DNA of 56,886 bases from Corynebacterium glyciniphilum AJ 3170 (GCF_007673095.1 NZ_VDYZ01000017.1:1-56886), one strand, 5' to 3'. Shown: positions 8,478 to 16,683, counted from the first letter of the stretch. Translations and numbers: made by a program. The notes: generated from the sequence alone by a model not told the origin.

Positions 8478-9749
8478 TCAGAGGTAGCGCGCCGGACTGA
8501 TCAGATCCTGGTCGTGACGATCCAGGCGAGGTTTCCTGCCGGTGACAAGGTCAGCGATGTGCTTTCCGGTACCGGGGGCGAGTGTCAGACCGAGCATCCC
8601 GTGACCGCCGGCGATGTACGTATTGGATGGCCCGTGAAGCCGTCCCACGACCGGAAGGCCGTCCGGAGTCATCGGTCTCATTCCTGCCCACGCCGCCCGT
8701 TCTCCGACGCCATCCGGCCCTGTCGCCTCCGCGGTCGCCCAACCACGGATGTTTTCTCGCGCAGCACGTCGAATCGCTTCCACCCTGACAGCAGATACGT
8801 TGTTCTTGTAACTGCCGAACTCCATGGTGCCTGCAAAACGGAGAAAACCATTGAGCGGAGTGACAGCGACGCGGGCGTCTTCGAGGGTCAACGAGGTCTT
8901 CAGATCGACAGGAGGGGCGGTGTAGTCGATGCTGTAGCCCTTACCCGGGTGGATCGGAAGGTTGACACCGAGTTTGTTCGCCAACGGACGCACCGCCACT
9001 CCCGCCGCAAGAACGACAGAGTCACACAACAGACGGTCGCCGTTAGTCAGTGAAACCGCTGTTACCTTTCCGCCCGAGACACCGAAGTCATCGACGGTCA
9101 CGTTCTCCACAACCTTGCCGCCAGCTGAACGGATCGACGTGACCAGAGCCGCGGTCAGGGTGTCGGGATCGAGCTGCCGGTCAGTAGGGAACGACAACCC
9201 ATAACGAATGCGTTCGGTCAAAGCCGGTTCTTTCTGCCGGACTTCATCGGCGTTGAGGCGCTCCGCAGGGTAGCCGTATTTTTCCCACACGGGAAGGAAC
9301 GTCGCCTGTTCTTCCAGCCTCTCCTTGGTCTCGAAGGCCAGGAGCACTCCCCGCTCATGCATCTCGAAGTCGAGGCCATCCTCGACATACTCGTCGAGCA
9401 GGTCATTGGCGTCTTCAGCGAGTCTGAGCGTCAGTTCGAGGCCCTTCCTGAAGTCACGTTCGTTGCAATGGCGTGCCATCGAGAACATGAACTTCAGGTA
9501 GGACGGAGCCAGGGAAGGTTTGACCGACAGAGGACTGTCCGGCCGTAGCATCCACTTGATTCCTTGCAGAAGCACGCCCGGCGCCGGCACCGGACCGCAT
9601 TCTCCGACAGCGATCTTGGCCGCATTTCCGTGAGACGCACCCTGCCCGGCGGCAGCCGCATCGACCACCACTACATCGTCACCGGCTTTGATCAGCTCGT
9701 ATGCAGTAGCCAGTCCGACAGCACCCGCACCGACAATCACTGTTGTCAC
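8478..9749 (-). CDS. FAD-dependent D-amino-acid oxidoreductase, probable cis-4-hydroxy-D-proline dehydrogenase
   Basis: DadA-like FAD oxidoreductase of 423 residues with the N-terminal Rossmann motif VGAGAVGLATAYEL and the C-terminal GGHGMLGLTLAPGTG that closes on FAD. Start set at GTG 9749 because TAGGAGG lies six bases upstream; the ATG seven codons earlier has no ribosome site and would overlap it. It is the first gene of the hydroxyproline operon and would oxidise cis-4-hydroxy-D-proline to the pyrroline. Family members also oxidise D-alanine or D-proline, so specificity comes from the neighbours. Confidence 0.82.
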   Translation of the reverse strand: MTTVIVGAGAVGLATAYELIKAGDDVVVVDAAAAGQGASHGNAAKIAVGECGPVPAPGVLLQGIKWMLRPDSPLSVKPSLAPSYLKFMFSMARHCNERDFRKGLELTLRLAEDANDLLDEYVEDGLDFEMHERGVLLAFETKERLEEQATFLPVWEKYGYPAERLNADEVRQKEPALTERIRYGLSFPTDRQLDPDTLTAALVTSIRSAGGKVVENVTVDDFGVSGGKVTAVSLTNGDRLLCDSVVLAAGVAVRPLANKLGVNLPIHPGKGYSIDYTAPPVDLKTSLTLEDARVAVTPLNGFLRFAGTMEFGSYKNNVSAVRVEAIRRAARENIRGWATAEATGPDGVGERAAWAGMRPMTPDGLPVVGRLHGPSNTYIAGGHGMLGLTLAPGTGKHIADLVTGRKPRLDRHDQDLISPARYL

Positions 9750-9789
9750 AGGTAGCCTCCTACTCTCCACAGGGCACCAGCCCGCGGTT

Positions 9790-9848
9790 TTGTATTACAA
9801 TCAGGATACGTTGTGACACAAGTTACCCTACAACCATTTGGTCGTCAA
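9790..9848 (-). promoter_or_regulatory. Hydroxyproline operon promoter with two GntR/FCD-type operators
   Basis: On the minus strand TTGACG (9843-9848) and TAACTT (9820-9825) are 17 bp apart. Two 11-bp palindromes, TTGTGACACAA (9811-9821) and TTGTATTACAA (9790-9800), overlap the -10 box and the start of the transcript. Both fit TNGTNNNACNA, and their centres are 21 bp apart, two helical turns, so two dimers could bind one face of the DNA. Confidence 0.65.
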
Positions 9849-10315
9849 TAGCTCACTAGCCACCGTAAGAGCCGCACGTCACACAGGAATCCGGTCCGGT
9901 TAGCCCCCGGAAACAATGCCCCGACGCGCACTTCGGAAGCACAGGAGGTCGCAAGGCTGCCGAACAGATCACGCAGCTTCGTGCATCACGCGCAATCCCC
10001 GCATCCCAGAGCGGCAGAATGCCGAGAAGCGACTGCGGCACGGCCTTCTGCAGCAGACGCAGCGAAACAATCAGTCCTCCGCGCCGATGAGCTAAATGGC
10101 CGCCGCTACCCCCGTCACGATTCGCAGGCGCTCAGAAGACAAGAGCACAACCAGGAAAACCTGGCCCCACAGTGACATTCGAGCAACCAAACGCGGCCGC
10201 GCCGACGATTGACGGAACCCTTCACAAACCCGGCAGAAGCGCGACAAAGTACGCCGACATCATCGCGATAAAGAGACTATCGACCCCCGTCCCCTTCACC
10301 ACCTCGTCCGACTAG
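9849..10315. other. 467-bp gap downstream of gntR with a weak Cys-rich reading frame
   Basis: No clear gene. A minus-strand frame (9856-10041, GTG start, 61 codons) encodes three paired-cysteine clusters (CVIC, CASGHC, CVTC), as in a small zinc-binding protein. It has only a badly spaced ribosome site and I recognise no family. It may be a gene remnant or chance. Confidence 0.25.
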
Positions 10316-10975
10316 CTACGCCTCGTCGACCATCATCCCCACCAGCTCTCTCGCACTACCGACGATATGCTTCTCAATCTCCACACGGATGGCTTCAGGA
10401 TCCCCACCCCGGACCGTGTCAACAAGCCGCTCATGCAGTAGCACAGCACGCGCATTGTCGTGGCGGTGACGCTGTTCGTACGCCAACACAAGCGCCATTT
10501 CAGCTTCAACTGCGGGCCACAACTTGAGGAGGAACGAGTTTTCTGACGACTGCCAGAAACCCTTGTGGAACCGGACATGCGCCTCGTGGACCGATACGGG
10601 GTCCTCTGAGACCATGTCGCGGCGATAACGCTCGAGAGCCTGCTCGAGACGGACGAGCCTCAATCCCGAACTGTCATCGAGAATATCCTTGGCAGCATTG
10701 ACATCAAGCCCGTAGCGCACCCAGGCGAAGTCCATGACCCGTTGCGGGTCTACACTCCCGACCCTGTGACCCCGGTATGCTTCCTGAACGAGATATCCGC
10801 TCCAAGCAAGCTGATTCAGAGCTTCCCGAGCGGTGGGGCGTGAGACCTCGAGCCTGGCGGTCACCTGAGCCTCGACAAGCCGCTCTCCGGGCGCAATTGC
10901 ACCGGAGATAATCCAACGTCGAATCTCGTCGACGACCCGCTGACGGCGGTCAGTATTCCCAGCGTTGCGCACCAT
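10316..10975 (-). CDS. GntR family (FCD subfamily) transcriptional regulator
   Basis: A 219-residue regulator. The N-terminal winged helix-turn-helix (about residues 10-75) has IRRWIISGAIAPGERLVEAQ and SRPTAREALNQLAWSGYL. The C-terminal all-helical FCD ligand domain has histidines in EAHVRFHKGFW and EKHIVGSAREL at the places where FCD proteins hold a metal. GGGAAGG precedes ATG 10975. Its gene lies between the hydroxyproline operon and a divergent dehydrogenase gene, and TNGTNNNACNA palindromes occur at promoters on both sides. It is probably the local repressor, released by an amino acid or keto acid of the pathway. Confidence 0.88.
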   Translation of the reverse strand: MVRNAGNTDRRQRVVDEIRRWIISGAIAPGERLVEAQVTARLEVSRPTAREALNQLAWSGYLVQEAYRGHRVGSVDPQRVMDFAWVRYGLDVNAAKDILDDSSGLRLVRLEQALERYRRDMVSEDPVSVHEAHVRFHKGFWQSSENSFLLKLWPAVEAEMALVLAYEQRHRHDNARAVLLHERLVDTVRGGDPEAIRVEIEKHIVGSARELVGMMVDEA

Positions 10976-11038
10976 GTCGCTTACCTTCCCAGAACCGTCA
11001 GAGACGCGCGCCGAGACAGATCCCGGTCAGAGCTGCAT

Positions 11039-11067
11039 AACATAGAGACCATATTGCCATACATCAA
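11039..11067 (-). promoter_or_regulatory. gntR promoter
   Basis: TTGATG (11062-11067) and TATGTT (11039-11044), read on the minus strand, are separated by 17 bp. The regulator start codon lies about 64 bp downstream. Confidence 0.5.
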
Positions 11068-11114
11068 CATCGACCCCCCAGGTCACTCGGTGGTAGCCTA
11101 GCAGCAAGCCATCA

Positions 11115-11125
11115 TTGTCTGACAA
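11115..11125. promoter_or_regulatory. GntR/FCD-type operator in the gntR-dehydrogenase divergent region
   Basis: TTGTCTGACAA is an inverted repeat matching TNGTNNNACNA. It sits between a possible -10 (TAGCCT, 11094-11099) and the ribosome site AAGGAGG of the rightward dehydrogenase gene, so a bound repressor would stop transcription there. It is too far upstream of the gntR promoter to block it directly. Confidence 0.55.
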
Positions 11126-11137
11126 AAGGAGGCCGGT

Positions 11138-11740
11138 ATGTCGAGAGTTCTCGTCATCGGAGCAACAGGCACCATCGGTGCAGCCACTGCCGAACAGTTC
11201 CGCTCGCACGGAGACGAGGTCATTGAAGTGTCCCGGAGTACATCTCCGTCTGTGGACCTTTCCAGCGGTGACAGTCTCTCTTCCCTGTTCAAGGAGATCG
11301 GGACTGTCGACGCCGTCGTGTGCGCCACCGGCGGTTCCCCATTCGTCAACACAGCCGACGCTTCTCTCGACCAGTTCCGCGCAGGCCTCGAGGACAAGCT
11401 GCTCAATCAGGTCAACCTGGTTCTGGCTGCGGAGCCGCATCTCACCGACAACGGGTCCATCACGTTGATCAGCGGAATTCTGACGCAGCACCCGGTCTCA
11501 AAGAGCGTCATCGCGGGCACCGCAAACGGCGGTGTCGAAGCATTCGTCACGAGTGCTGCGACGGACCTCCCCCGGGGAGTTCGTATAAATGCGGTAAGCC
11601 CGAACGTCGTACGTCAGTCACTCGCGAAATACGGCCCCTCATTCCCGGGCTTCCAACCGGTGGAGGTTGACCACGTCGCCGGTGCGTTCGTGCGATCAGC
11701 GCACGGTGTTGAAACGGGCCAAGTCTTCAGAGTCTGGTAG
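11138..11740 (+). CDS. Short-chain dehydrogenase lacking the YxxxK motif
   Basis: Compact Rossmann protein of 200 residues with the nucleotide motif GATGTIGAATAE at the N-terminus. The mid-region TLISGILTQHPVSKS keeps the catalytic serine, but the usual YxxxK is missing; the equivalent stretch reads IAGTANGGVEAFV. A short SDR branch with NGxxEAF at this place is known. A strong AAGGAGG lies 5 bp before ATG 11138. It is divergent from gntR and is the only rightward gene of the cluster. The substrate is unknown. Confidence 0.75.
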   Translation: MSRVLVIGATGTIGAATAEQFRSHGDEVIEVSRSTSPSVDLSSGDSLSSLFKEIGTVDAVVCATGGSPFVNTADASLDQFRAGLEDKLLNQVNLVLAAEPHLTDNGSITLISGILTQHPVSKSVIAGTANGGVEAFVTSAATDLPRGVRINAVSPNVVRQSLAKYGPSFPGFQPVEVDHVAGAFVRSAHGVETGQVFRVW

Positions 11741-11757
11741 TTCACCGCTCCAACACG

Positions 11758-11789
11758 ATGACCCCGGCCGCAAACGCGGCCGGGGTCAT
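11758..11789. terminator. Bidirectional terminator between convergent genes
   Basis: A perfect 14-bp stem (11758-11771 with 11776-11789) around the tetraloop AAAC lies between the dehydrogenase stop (11740) and the symporter stop (11811). Confidence 0.8.
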
Positions 11790-11810
11790 GTCATGTCTGC
11801 CCGTAGACAA

Positions 11811-13322
11811 CTACCGGGGTGCGCGATGCTCCAACGCAACCGGTGCAATCTCGCCGCTCCTCAACTCGCCAACATAGGTTGAGAACTCTCTCCTGATCAC
11901 CTTGGACATCAGGTACAGGCCGATACCGTTACACACAGCCGGCAGGAAGAACACTGAGTCTGTGAACTCGATGATCGGCCCGAGCGCGACAGCTGACCCG
12001 ATGACGGTGAACCCCAGGTAGACAATCTTGTAGACGTTCTCTGCTGTCCTGTTGTCCCCGAACAAGTACCCGAAACCTTTCATCCCATAGAATGCATTAC
12101 TCAGCAGGGTGGAGAAGGCGAACAACACGACCGCAACGGCCAGCAGGTAGGGGAACCACGAGGAAACTGTTGCAAAAGCGTCCGACGTCAGCGTAACCCC
12201 GCCTACGGCGTCAGGGTCCTGGACCTTGTAGACGCCGGTGACCACCACCGCCAGTGCCGTCATAGTGCAGACAATGATGGTGTCGAAAAAGGGCTCCAAG
12301 GCGGCGACAAATCCTTCTGTTGCAGGCCGATTCGTTCTCACCGTAGAGTGAGCAATGGGGGCGTCTCCGACACCTGCAGAGTTCGAATAGGCTGCCCGCT
12401 GGAACCCGACGATCAACGCACCTATGACGCCTCCGGCAACCCCTTGCGGGTTGAATGCTCCAGAAACTATATCGACGAAAGCCCCGGGCAGATCCGTAAT
12501 ATTCACGCCGAGAACGATCAAACAGCAGGCCACGTAGAGAATCGCCATCAATGGAACAAGAAGACTCGCCATCTTCGCAATTGACTTGATTCCGCCGATC
12601 ACGACAGCGCCTGCCACAACCGCCATGAGGAGACCAAAGGTCCAGCGGTTGGAGCTAATCCACTCTCCGAAACCGCCGTCTCCTGACACCGCCACGACTT
12701 GGGCGGTGGCTTGGTTGGACTGGAACGCATTGGTCCCTAACGCAGCGATCATCATGAAGAATGCCCACAGAGCTGCGAGAACCTTACCGGTCTTCGCTTT
12801 TCCGATGGAAGCCAGACCATCACGAAGATAGTACATCGGCCCACCCGACACTGTGCCATCGTCCCTTACGTGCCGGTACTTGACGGCCAACATACATTCA
12901 GCCATTTTTGTCGACATCGCCAGGAACCCTGCCACGACCATCCAGAATGCGGCACCGGGACCACCAATCGAAATAGCCACCGCGACGCCCGCAATGTTAC
13001 CCAGGCCCACAGTAGATGCTAGCGCAGTAGCCAGCGCTTGGAAATGACTGACTTCACCAACGGCATCTTTAGGTGTATATATTCCCCTGACGAGGTCGAA
13101 TGCATGTTTAAAGCCCCGAATATTGAGGAATTTTAACCACAGCGTGAAGAACAGGCCGAGCAGGACAAGCCAGAGCACGATCAACGGCATTTCCGTGCCA
13201 AAGACGGGTACCGCGTAGAAAACCACACTCGACACAGCTTCCGACACCGGCGAGAAGTACTTCTCGAGGAATGCATCGATCCCAGTTGCCTCTTGGGCCA
13301 TGTACAGCATTGAGGTATCCAT
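11811..13322 (-). CDS. Alanine/glycine:cation symporter (AGCS) family protein
   Basis: Sodium-coupled amino acid carrier of 503 residues with about 10 to 11 membrane helices. AGCS landmarks are ASTVGLGNIAGVAVAISIGGPGAAFWM and GGPMYYLRDGL in the first half and ALEPFFDTIIVCTMTALAV in the second. The start codon at 13322 overlaps the uspA stop (TGATG), so the two genes are co-translated. Known members carry alanine, glycine or D-alanine. Beside the hydroxyproline cluster it could import proline-like or D-amino acids; this is inference. Confidence 0.88.
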   Translation of the reverse strand: MDTSMLYMAQEATGIDAFLEKYFSPVSEAVSSVVFYAVPVFGTEMPLIVLWLVLLGLFFTLWLKFLNIRGFKHAFDLVRGIYTPKDAVGEVSHFQALATALASTVGLGNIAGVAVAISIGGPGAAFWMVVAGFLAMSTKMAECMLAVKYRHVRDDGTVSGGPMYYLRDGLASIGKAKTGKVLAALWAFFMMIAALGTNAFQSNQATAQVVAVSGDGGFGEWISSNRWTFGLLMAVVAGAVVIGGIKSIAKMASLLVPLMAILYVACCLIVLGVNITDLPGAFVDIVSGAFNPQGVAGGVIGALIVGFQRAAYSNSAGVGDAPIAHSTVRTNRPATEGFVAALEPFFDTIIVCTMTALAVVVTGVYKVQDPDAVGGVTLTSDAFATVSSWFPYLLAVAVVLFAFSTLLSNAFYGMKGFGYLFGDNRTAENVYKIVYLGFTVIGSAVALGPIIEFTDSVFFLPAVCNGIGLYLMSKVIRREFSTYVGELRSGEIAPVALEHRAPR

Positions 13323-13765
13323 CAGGGGACCACCACCACGGGGACGGTGGCATACTGCGCAAGCCTGCTCGCCGTCGAGCCGAAGATCGCCACCCTGAGG
13401 TTTGACTCTCCTGCCCGGGCCACGACGATAATGTCGAATCCTCCTGTCGCGGCGATATCTGCCAGGACCTCGGACGGACGACCGAAGCGAACGACAGTAT
13501 CGACCTCGACTCCGTCGGACCAGTGTTGTTCCTCGGCATGCTTCAACATGGGAGCGATGACTTTCTCTTTCGCCCGTTCCATCTCCGCAGCGAAGCGAAC
13601 AGGCCGATTCTCATTCTCCTGGGGAGTCGTTGGCCGGTATGGGTTCCAGTTGATGACGTGCGCAACCGTCACCCGCCACGAGTTGGCCTTCGCCCTCTCC
13701 ATCGCGAAACGGATGGCGCGCTGCGAGTTCACACTGCGGTCCACCCCTACTAGTACGGATTCCAT
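13322..13765 (-). CDS. UspA-family universal stress protein
   Basis: Single-domain Usp of 147 residues. The N-terminal beta strand MESVLVGVDRS and the C-terminal GSTASRLAQYATVPVVVVP are typical; the nucleotide motif GxxGx9GS is degenerate (RAGESNLRVAIFGS), so ATP binding is uncertain. Start set at ATG 13765, which has GAGGTGAGGA upstream; a GTG three codons earlier lies within that ribosome site. Small Usp proteins are often paired with transporters and may tune their activity. Confidence 0.85.
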   Translation of the reverse strand: MESVLVGVDRSVNSQRAIRFAMERAKANSWRVTVAHVINWNPYRPTTPQENENRPVRFAAEMERAKEKVIAPMLKHAEEQHWSDGVEVDTVVRFGRPSEVLADIAATGGFDIIVVARAGESNLRVAIFGSTASRLAQYATVPVVVVP

Positions 13766-13845
13766 CTTCCTCACCTCTCAGGTCAGCTCCGCCGGGCGTA
13801 CTGCCACCGGCCTCCGAGTGACTCGCATCACTCTCACACCCAAGA

Positions 13846-13856
13846 GTGTCATACAA
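13846..13856 (-). promoter_or_regulatory. Degenerate GntR/FCD-type operator upstream of uspA
   Basis: On the minus strand TTGTATGACAC matches TNGTNNNACNA at all but the last position and resembles TTGTATTACAA. It lies about 80 bp upstream of uspA, where the promoter is expected. TTGTAC lies further upstream as a possible -35. Confidence 0.35.
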
Positions 13857-13960
13857 TCTGCGTGAAGTGAAGTACAAAACAAAACTTCTTCGCAGGCTGA
13901 CGAGCTCGGCACCGCACGAGGGTGTGGCCCACCCCTACGTCCCCGAGGATGCCTTTACTC

Positions 13961-14716
13961 CTAACGCACGTAGTCGGCGCCCGTGATATCGATGGTCGCC
14001 CCGGTCACATGCCGCGCCCGACCCGAGGCAAGAAAAGCCACGGTCTCAGCCACATCACTGGGCGGAGTAACCTCCCCCAGAGGAAGCGCCGACAGTGTTT
14101 TCTCGTCAACCGCGCCGGCGGCAAGACCGGTATCAACCCACCCCGGCGCCAACGCATAGGCACACACTCCTGCGTGCCCGTATCCACGCGCGATACCTTT
14201 GGTGAGGCTCAACAGTCCCGCCTTCGCCGCACCGTATGCGAGGTGTTCAGCATCGTCACCACGGTGTGCCGACCTACTGGTGATGTTCACGATCACCCCG
14301 CCGCCAGTCGCCATGAAATGCACGAGTCCGGCACGACACAGGTCAGCGGCGGACAACAGATTGAGGGAGAGATTCCTGTCCCATCCGGAAGCCCAACCCT
14401 CCACGTTTTCGACTGGCGACGCGATCCATGCGCCAGCGTTGTTCACCAACACATCCAGACCGCCCCAGAACTCCGAGGCCTTGTCCCACAGCGCATTCCC
14501 GACTCCCGTTTCAGACAGGTCCGCCTGGACACTCACCGCCGCCTCCCCCAGCTCGGCGACCAGCCCCTCAGCCTCACGCCTACCACTGTTGTAATGGACA
14601 ACCACCCTCGCACCTTCGCGCACAAGGGTGCGCACGATGCACTCACCGATGCCGCGGGAACCTCCTGTCACCAGCACGCGGAGCCCTTCAAGCATTCCTC
14701 CTGCAACGTTAGTCAT
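13961..14716 (-). CDS. SDR family oxidoreductase
   Basis: Classical short-chain dehydrogenase of 251 residues. It has the TGGSRGIGE dinucleotide motif, NNAG in LDVLVNNAGAW, catalytic serine in VNITSRSA and YxxxK in AYGAAKAG. The C-terminus VTGATIDITGADYVR is typical. R in TGGSRGIG and the following basic residues suggest NADP(H) preference, weakly. The start overlaps the upstream SDR stop by ATGA, so the two work as one operon. The substrate is unknown. Confidence 0.85.
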   Translation of the reverse strand: MTNVAGGMLEGLRVLVTGGSRGIGECIVRTLVREGARVVVHYNSGRREAEGLVAELGEAAVSVQADLSETGVGNALWDKASEFWGGLDVLVNNAGAWIASPVENVEGWASGWDRNLSLNLLSAADLCRAGLVHFMATGGGVIVNITSRSAHRGDDAEHLAYGAAKAGLLSLTKGIARGYGHAGVCAYALAPGWVDTGLAAGAVDEKTLSALPLGEVTPPSDVAETVAFLASGRARHVTGATIDITGADYVR

Positions 14717-15462
14717 GGTGCCACCTGCCCGCCTGCGATTTCCACCGTAGCGCCGCTAACGAAGGTGGACCCGTCCCCCAACAGGAAGGCAACCAGAGTC
14801 GCGACGTCTTCCGGACGCCCGAGCCTGCCTATCGGGATATCCGCCGCAAGTTCCGCTTCCGACATACCGCCCGACGCCAGCTTCTCTTCCACCATCGGGG
14901 TGAGAATCTCGCCAGGACAAACAGCATTGACTCGCACTCCGACATGACCATGATCTCGCGCCAGACTGCGACTGAAGGCCACCACGGCAGCCTTCGAGGT
15001 GTTGTATGCTACGTGTCCGGCAGCTGGATGCACGCCCCACTGCGAAGCGATGTTGACGATGGAGCCTCCACCACTGGCGCCCATCATCGGGACAAAAGCC
15101 TTACAGAGCCGAAAGACGGCATCGAGGTTGACGTCGAATGTGAAGCGCCAGTCATCTTCTCCGATTTCCGTCACGTCACCTCGGCGCATCACCCCGGCAC
15201 AATTGACTAGACCATCAAGCCGCGCGTTCTTCTCAGTCAATTCCTTGACAAGAACGTCACAGCCTTCCTGCGTAGACAGATCCGCCGTCAGCGCTACCAC
15301 CCGACCTCGTACATCTTCCGGCACCCCGCCTAATTCGGCAGCGACCTGGTCGACCAGCACGACTTCCGCTCCGCGCTCTGCACACGTAGACGCTATTCCA
15401 GATCCGATGCCACCGGCTGCGCCCGTGACCACGACCACTTTTCCTGCCAGGTCTTGGCCCAT
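14713..15462 (-). CDS. SDR family oxidoreductase
   Basis: Classical short-chain dehydrogenase of 249 residues with TGAAGGIGSG, an aspartate at the end of the second strand (VVLVDQV) that favours NAD(H), NCAG in place of NNAG, catalytic serine in VNIASQWG and YNTSKAA. It is the first gene of a two-gene leftward operon and has a clear promoter with an operator-like palindrome. Two coupled SDRs could oxidise and reduce neighbouring carbons of one substrate, for example in a racemising or epimerising pair. Confidence 0.85.
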   Translation of the reverse strand: MGQDLAGKVVVVTGAAGGIGSGIASTCAERGAEVVLVDQVAAELGGVPEDVRGRVVALTADLSTQEGCDVLVKELTEKNARLDGLVNCAGVMRRGDVTEIGEDDWRFTFDVNLDAVFRLCKAFVPMMGASGGGSIVNIASQWGVHPAAGHVAYNTSKAAVVAFSRSLARDHGHVGVRVNAVCPGEILTPMVEEKLASGGMSEAELAADIPIGRLGRPEDVATLVAFLLGDGSTFVSGATVEIAGGQVAP

Positions 15463-15516
15463 ACTCTCCTCCTGAGATTGTCCATCAGATACCGTCCTGA
15501 TGACAACTAGTCTTCT

Positions 15517-15573
15517 TCGTCAGACAACTAGCTGTCGGACTTCAGAGTATTCATTCCCCAAGGAAACTGTCAA
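15517..15573 (-). promoter_or_regulatory. SDR operon promoter with GntR/FCD-type operator
   Basis: TTGACA (15568-15573) and TACTCT (15544-15549), read on the minus strand, are 18 bp apart. Just downstream TTGTCTGACGA (15517-15527) fits TNGTNNNACNA and differs by one base from the site at 11115. CTAGTTGTC occurs twice, at 15524-15532 and 15502-15510, giving a second half-site. Confidence 0.55.
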
Positions 15574-15768
15574 TCTATTACTTTTAGCAAATAATTTGAT
15601 TACCGGATGATTCCCGGAGTCTTTGCGGAGCATTACCGCACGCGACACCGGGCCCGCCTTTGCCGCTGAACGCATGTGTGCGCCCCGGGGCGAGCAAAGA
15701 GCCGAGCCAGCAAGAACACCAATTGCTTTCATTTGCTCCCCCGCACCCATCTATGCGCAACCAAAGAA

Positions 15769-15799
15769 ACCCCCGGGCCTGCGGGTGCAGGCCGGGGGT
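15769..15799 (-). terminator. Displaced original ssrA terminator
   Basis: ACCCCCGGGCCTGC (15769-15782) pairs with GCAGGCCGGGGGT (15787-15799), one base bulged. Read leftwards it is followed by TTCTTTGG. It abuts the copied tmRNA 3' end, in the same relative place as the hairpin beside the intact ssrA at 25142, so it is probably the terminator ssrA had before insertion. Confidence 0.65.
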
Positions 15800-15817
15800 A
15801 TCGGTGGAGCCGCCGGG
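15792..15817. repeat. Element boundary direct repeat, distal copy
   Basis: 26 bp matching 25165-25190 at 25 positions; the single difference is G15803 against T25176. Bases 15805-15817 copy the last 13 bases of the tmRNA gene. Outside it (leftwards) lies host sequence, inside it the element. Confidence 0.85.
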
Positions 15818-15874
15818 GCTACACCCTTACTCGGCATCTATGCAGTTAGATGGGCATTTTTCACAGGAGGTTTT

Positions 15875-15900
15875 CCTGGTCTGGTCTGGATTCTGGTCTA
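15875..15900. repeat. Tandem CTGGT arm-type repeats, distal end
   Basis: CCTGGTCTGGTCTGGATTC then TGGTCTA: three CTGGT units in direct orientation 58 bp inside the boundary repeat. A closely related block (25034-25063) lies at the other end. Paired blocks flanking an attachment core are what arm-type integrase binding sites look like. Confidence 0.6.
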
Positions 15901-16521
15901 CCCCCGCATGGTGAGGCCACCCTAACCCTCTTGTTGTTGGCCCCCGCCCCGTGGTCCTGGCTTCATTCTACCGCTCCGGCATGATCCTAGGGGACAGTCG
16001 TCTTCCCAACCGGACAACGATCAGTGTTTCACTGTGCGGGACACATAATCTCACTATGTGGGATCCTGCATACCCTTATGCATAAGTAAATGTTGGAAGG
16101 TTCGCGGAAACTAATGGCCAGCACCGGAGGCGCACGCTCTGAAGGGGGCGGGGGTCTCCCCTCCCCGGGGCTTAGGCACACTCCATGACGAACATACACG
16201 CGCCACCGCATACCCACGTACCCTCGCCAACGTTCGACCCCGCACAGGGCCAGCCAGAGCCGATTGTGCAGACCACCAGACCCACACCACCCCACACCAC
16301 GGCACCCCGCCGCGGTGAGCGACGGGGCACAGGGGTAATGGATGACCAACAGCTACGGAGCCGTTAGGAATCATGGTACCCCACGGGGTAGGGGTAGCGC
16401 GGGGGTATCCCCGTCAAAACTTTTAGTTGCGGACCCTAAGTAGCTCAGTAAGCTCTACCGTGCTGCCAACTTCCTCGGCACTAGTCACGCGCACCACGCG
16501 CCTTCAAGAGAGAAGCACATT
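15901..16521. other. 620-bp mostly non-coding left end of the element
   Basis: No convincing gene. A perfect 12-bp palindrome, CTTATGCATAAG (16075-16086), and CACATA/TATGTG (16042-16047 with 16055-16060) look regulatory. A frame at 16185-16367 (ATG, 60 residues, rich in Pro, Thr and His) has no good ribosome site and is doubtful. TTGCGG (16427-16432) and TAAGCT (16449-16454), 16 bp apart, could be the promoter of the peptide gene that follows. Confidence 0.4.
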
Positions 16522-16683
16522 ATGGGATCCCTGCCTGACATCTTTACCGAATTGACCGCCAAGTTTGAAGAGATCTTCGGTGAGCTCATTGACTTCATCG
16601 TCAGCCTGACCGCTGGCTCTTCGGCACCTGAAGCACCGGAGACCACCCCGACTCCGACCCCCACCCCGGAGCCGACCGCGTAA
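16522..16683 (+). CDS. Small acidic amphipathic peptide with Thr-Pro tail
   Basis: A 53-residue protein. Residues 4-31 can form an amphipathic helix (LPDIFTELTAKFEEIF, then GELIDFIVSLTAG) with a hydrophobic face of Leu, Ile and Phe and an acidic face. Residues 40-53 are a TPTPTPTPEP tail. AGAGAG lies 7 to 12 bp before ATG, a possible promoter lies about 70 bp upstream and a hairpin follows, so it looks like a one-gene unit. There is no signal peptide. In size and character it recalls the short signal-less corynebacterial porins (PorA/PorH), or a membrane-active toxin; no homology can be claimed. Confidence 0.6.
   Translation: MGSLPDIFTELTAKFEEIFGELIDFIVSLTAGSSAPEAPETTPTPTPTPEPTA

Noticed and set aside
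16185..16367. Pro/Thr/His-rich 60-codon frame at the left end of the element
   Set aside because: No good ribosome site and a composition expected from C-rich DNA; kept only as a note in the gap entry.
16438..16462. tRNA-like string (GTAGCTCAGT... AGCTCTACC) upstream of the small peptide gene
   Set aside because: Only a D-arm-like piece is present; no anticodon stem, T arm or acceptor stem can be built on either strand.
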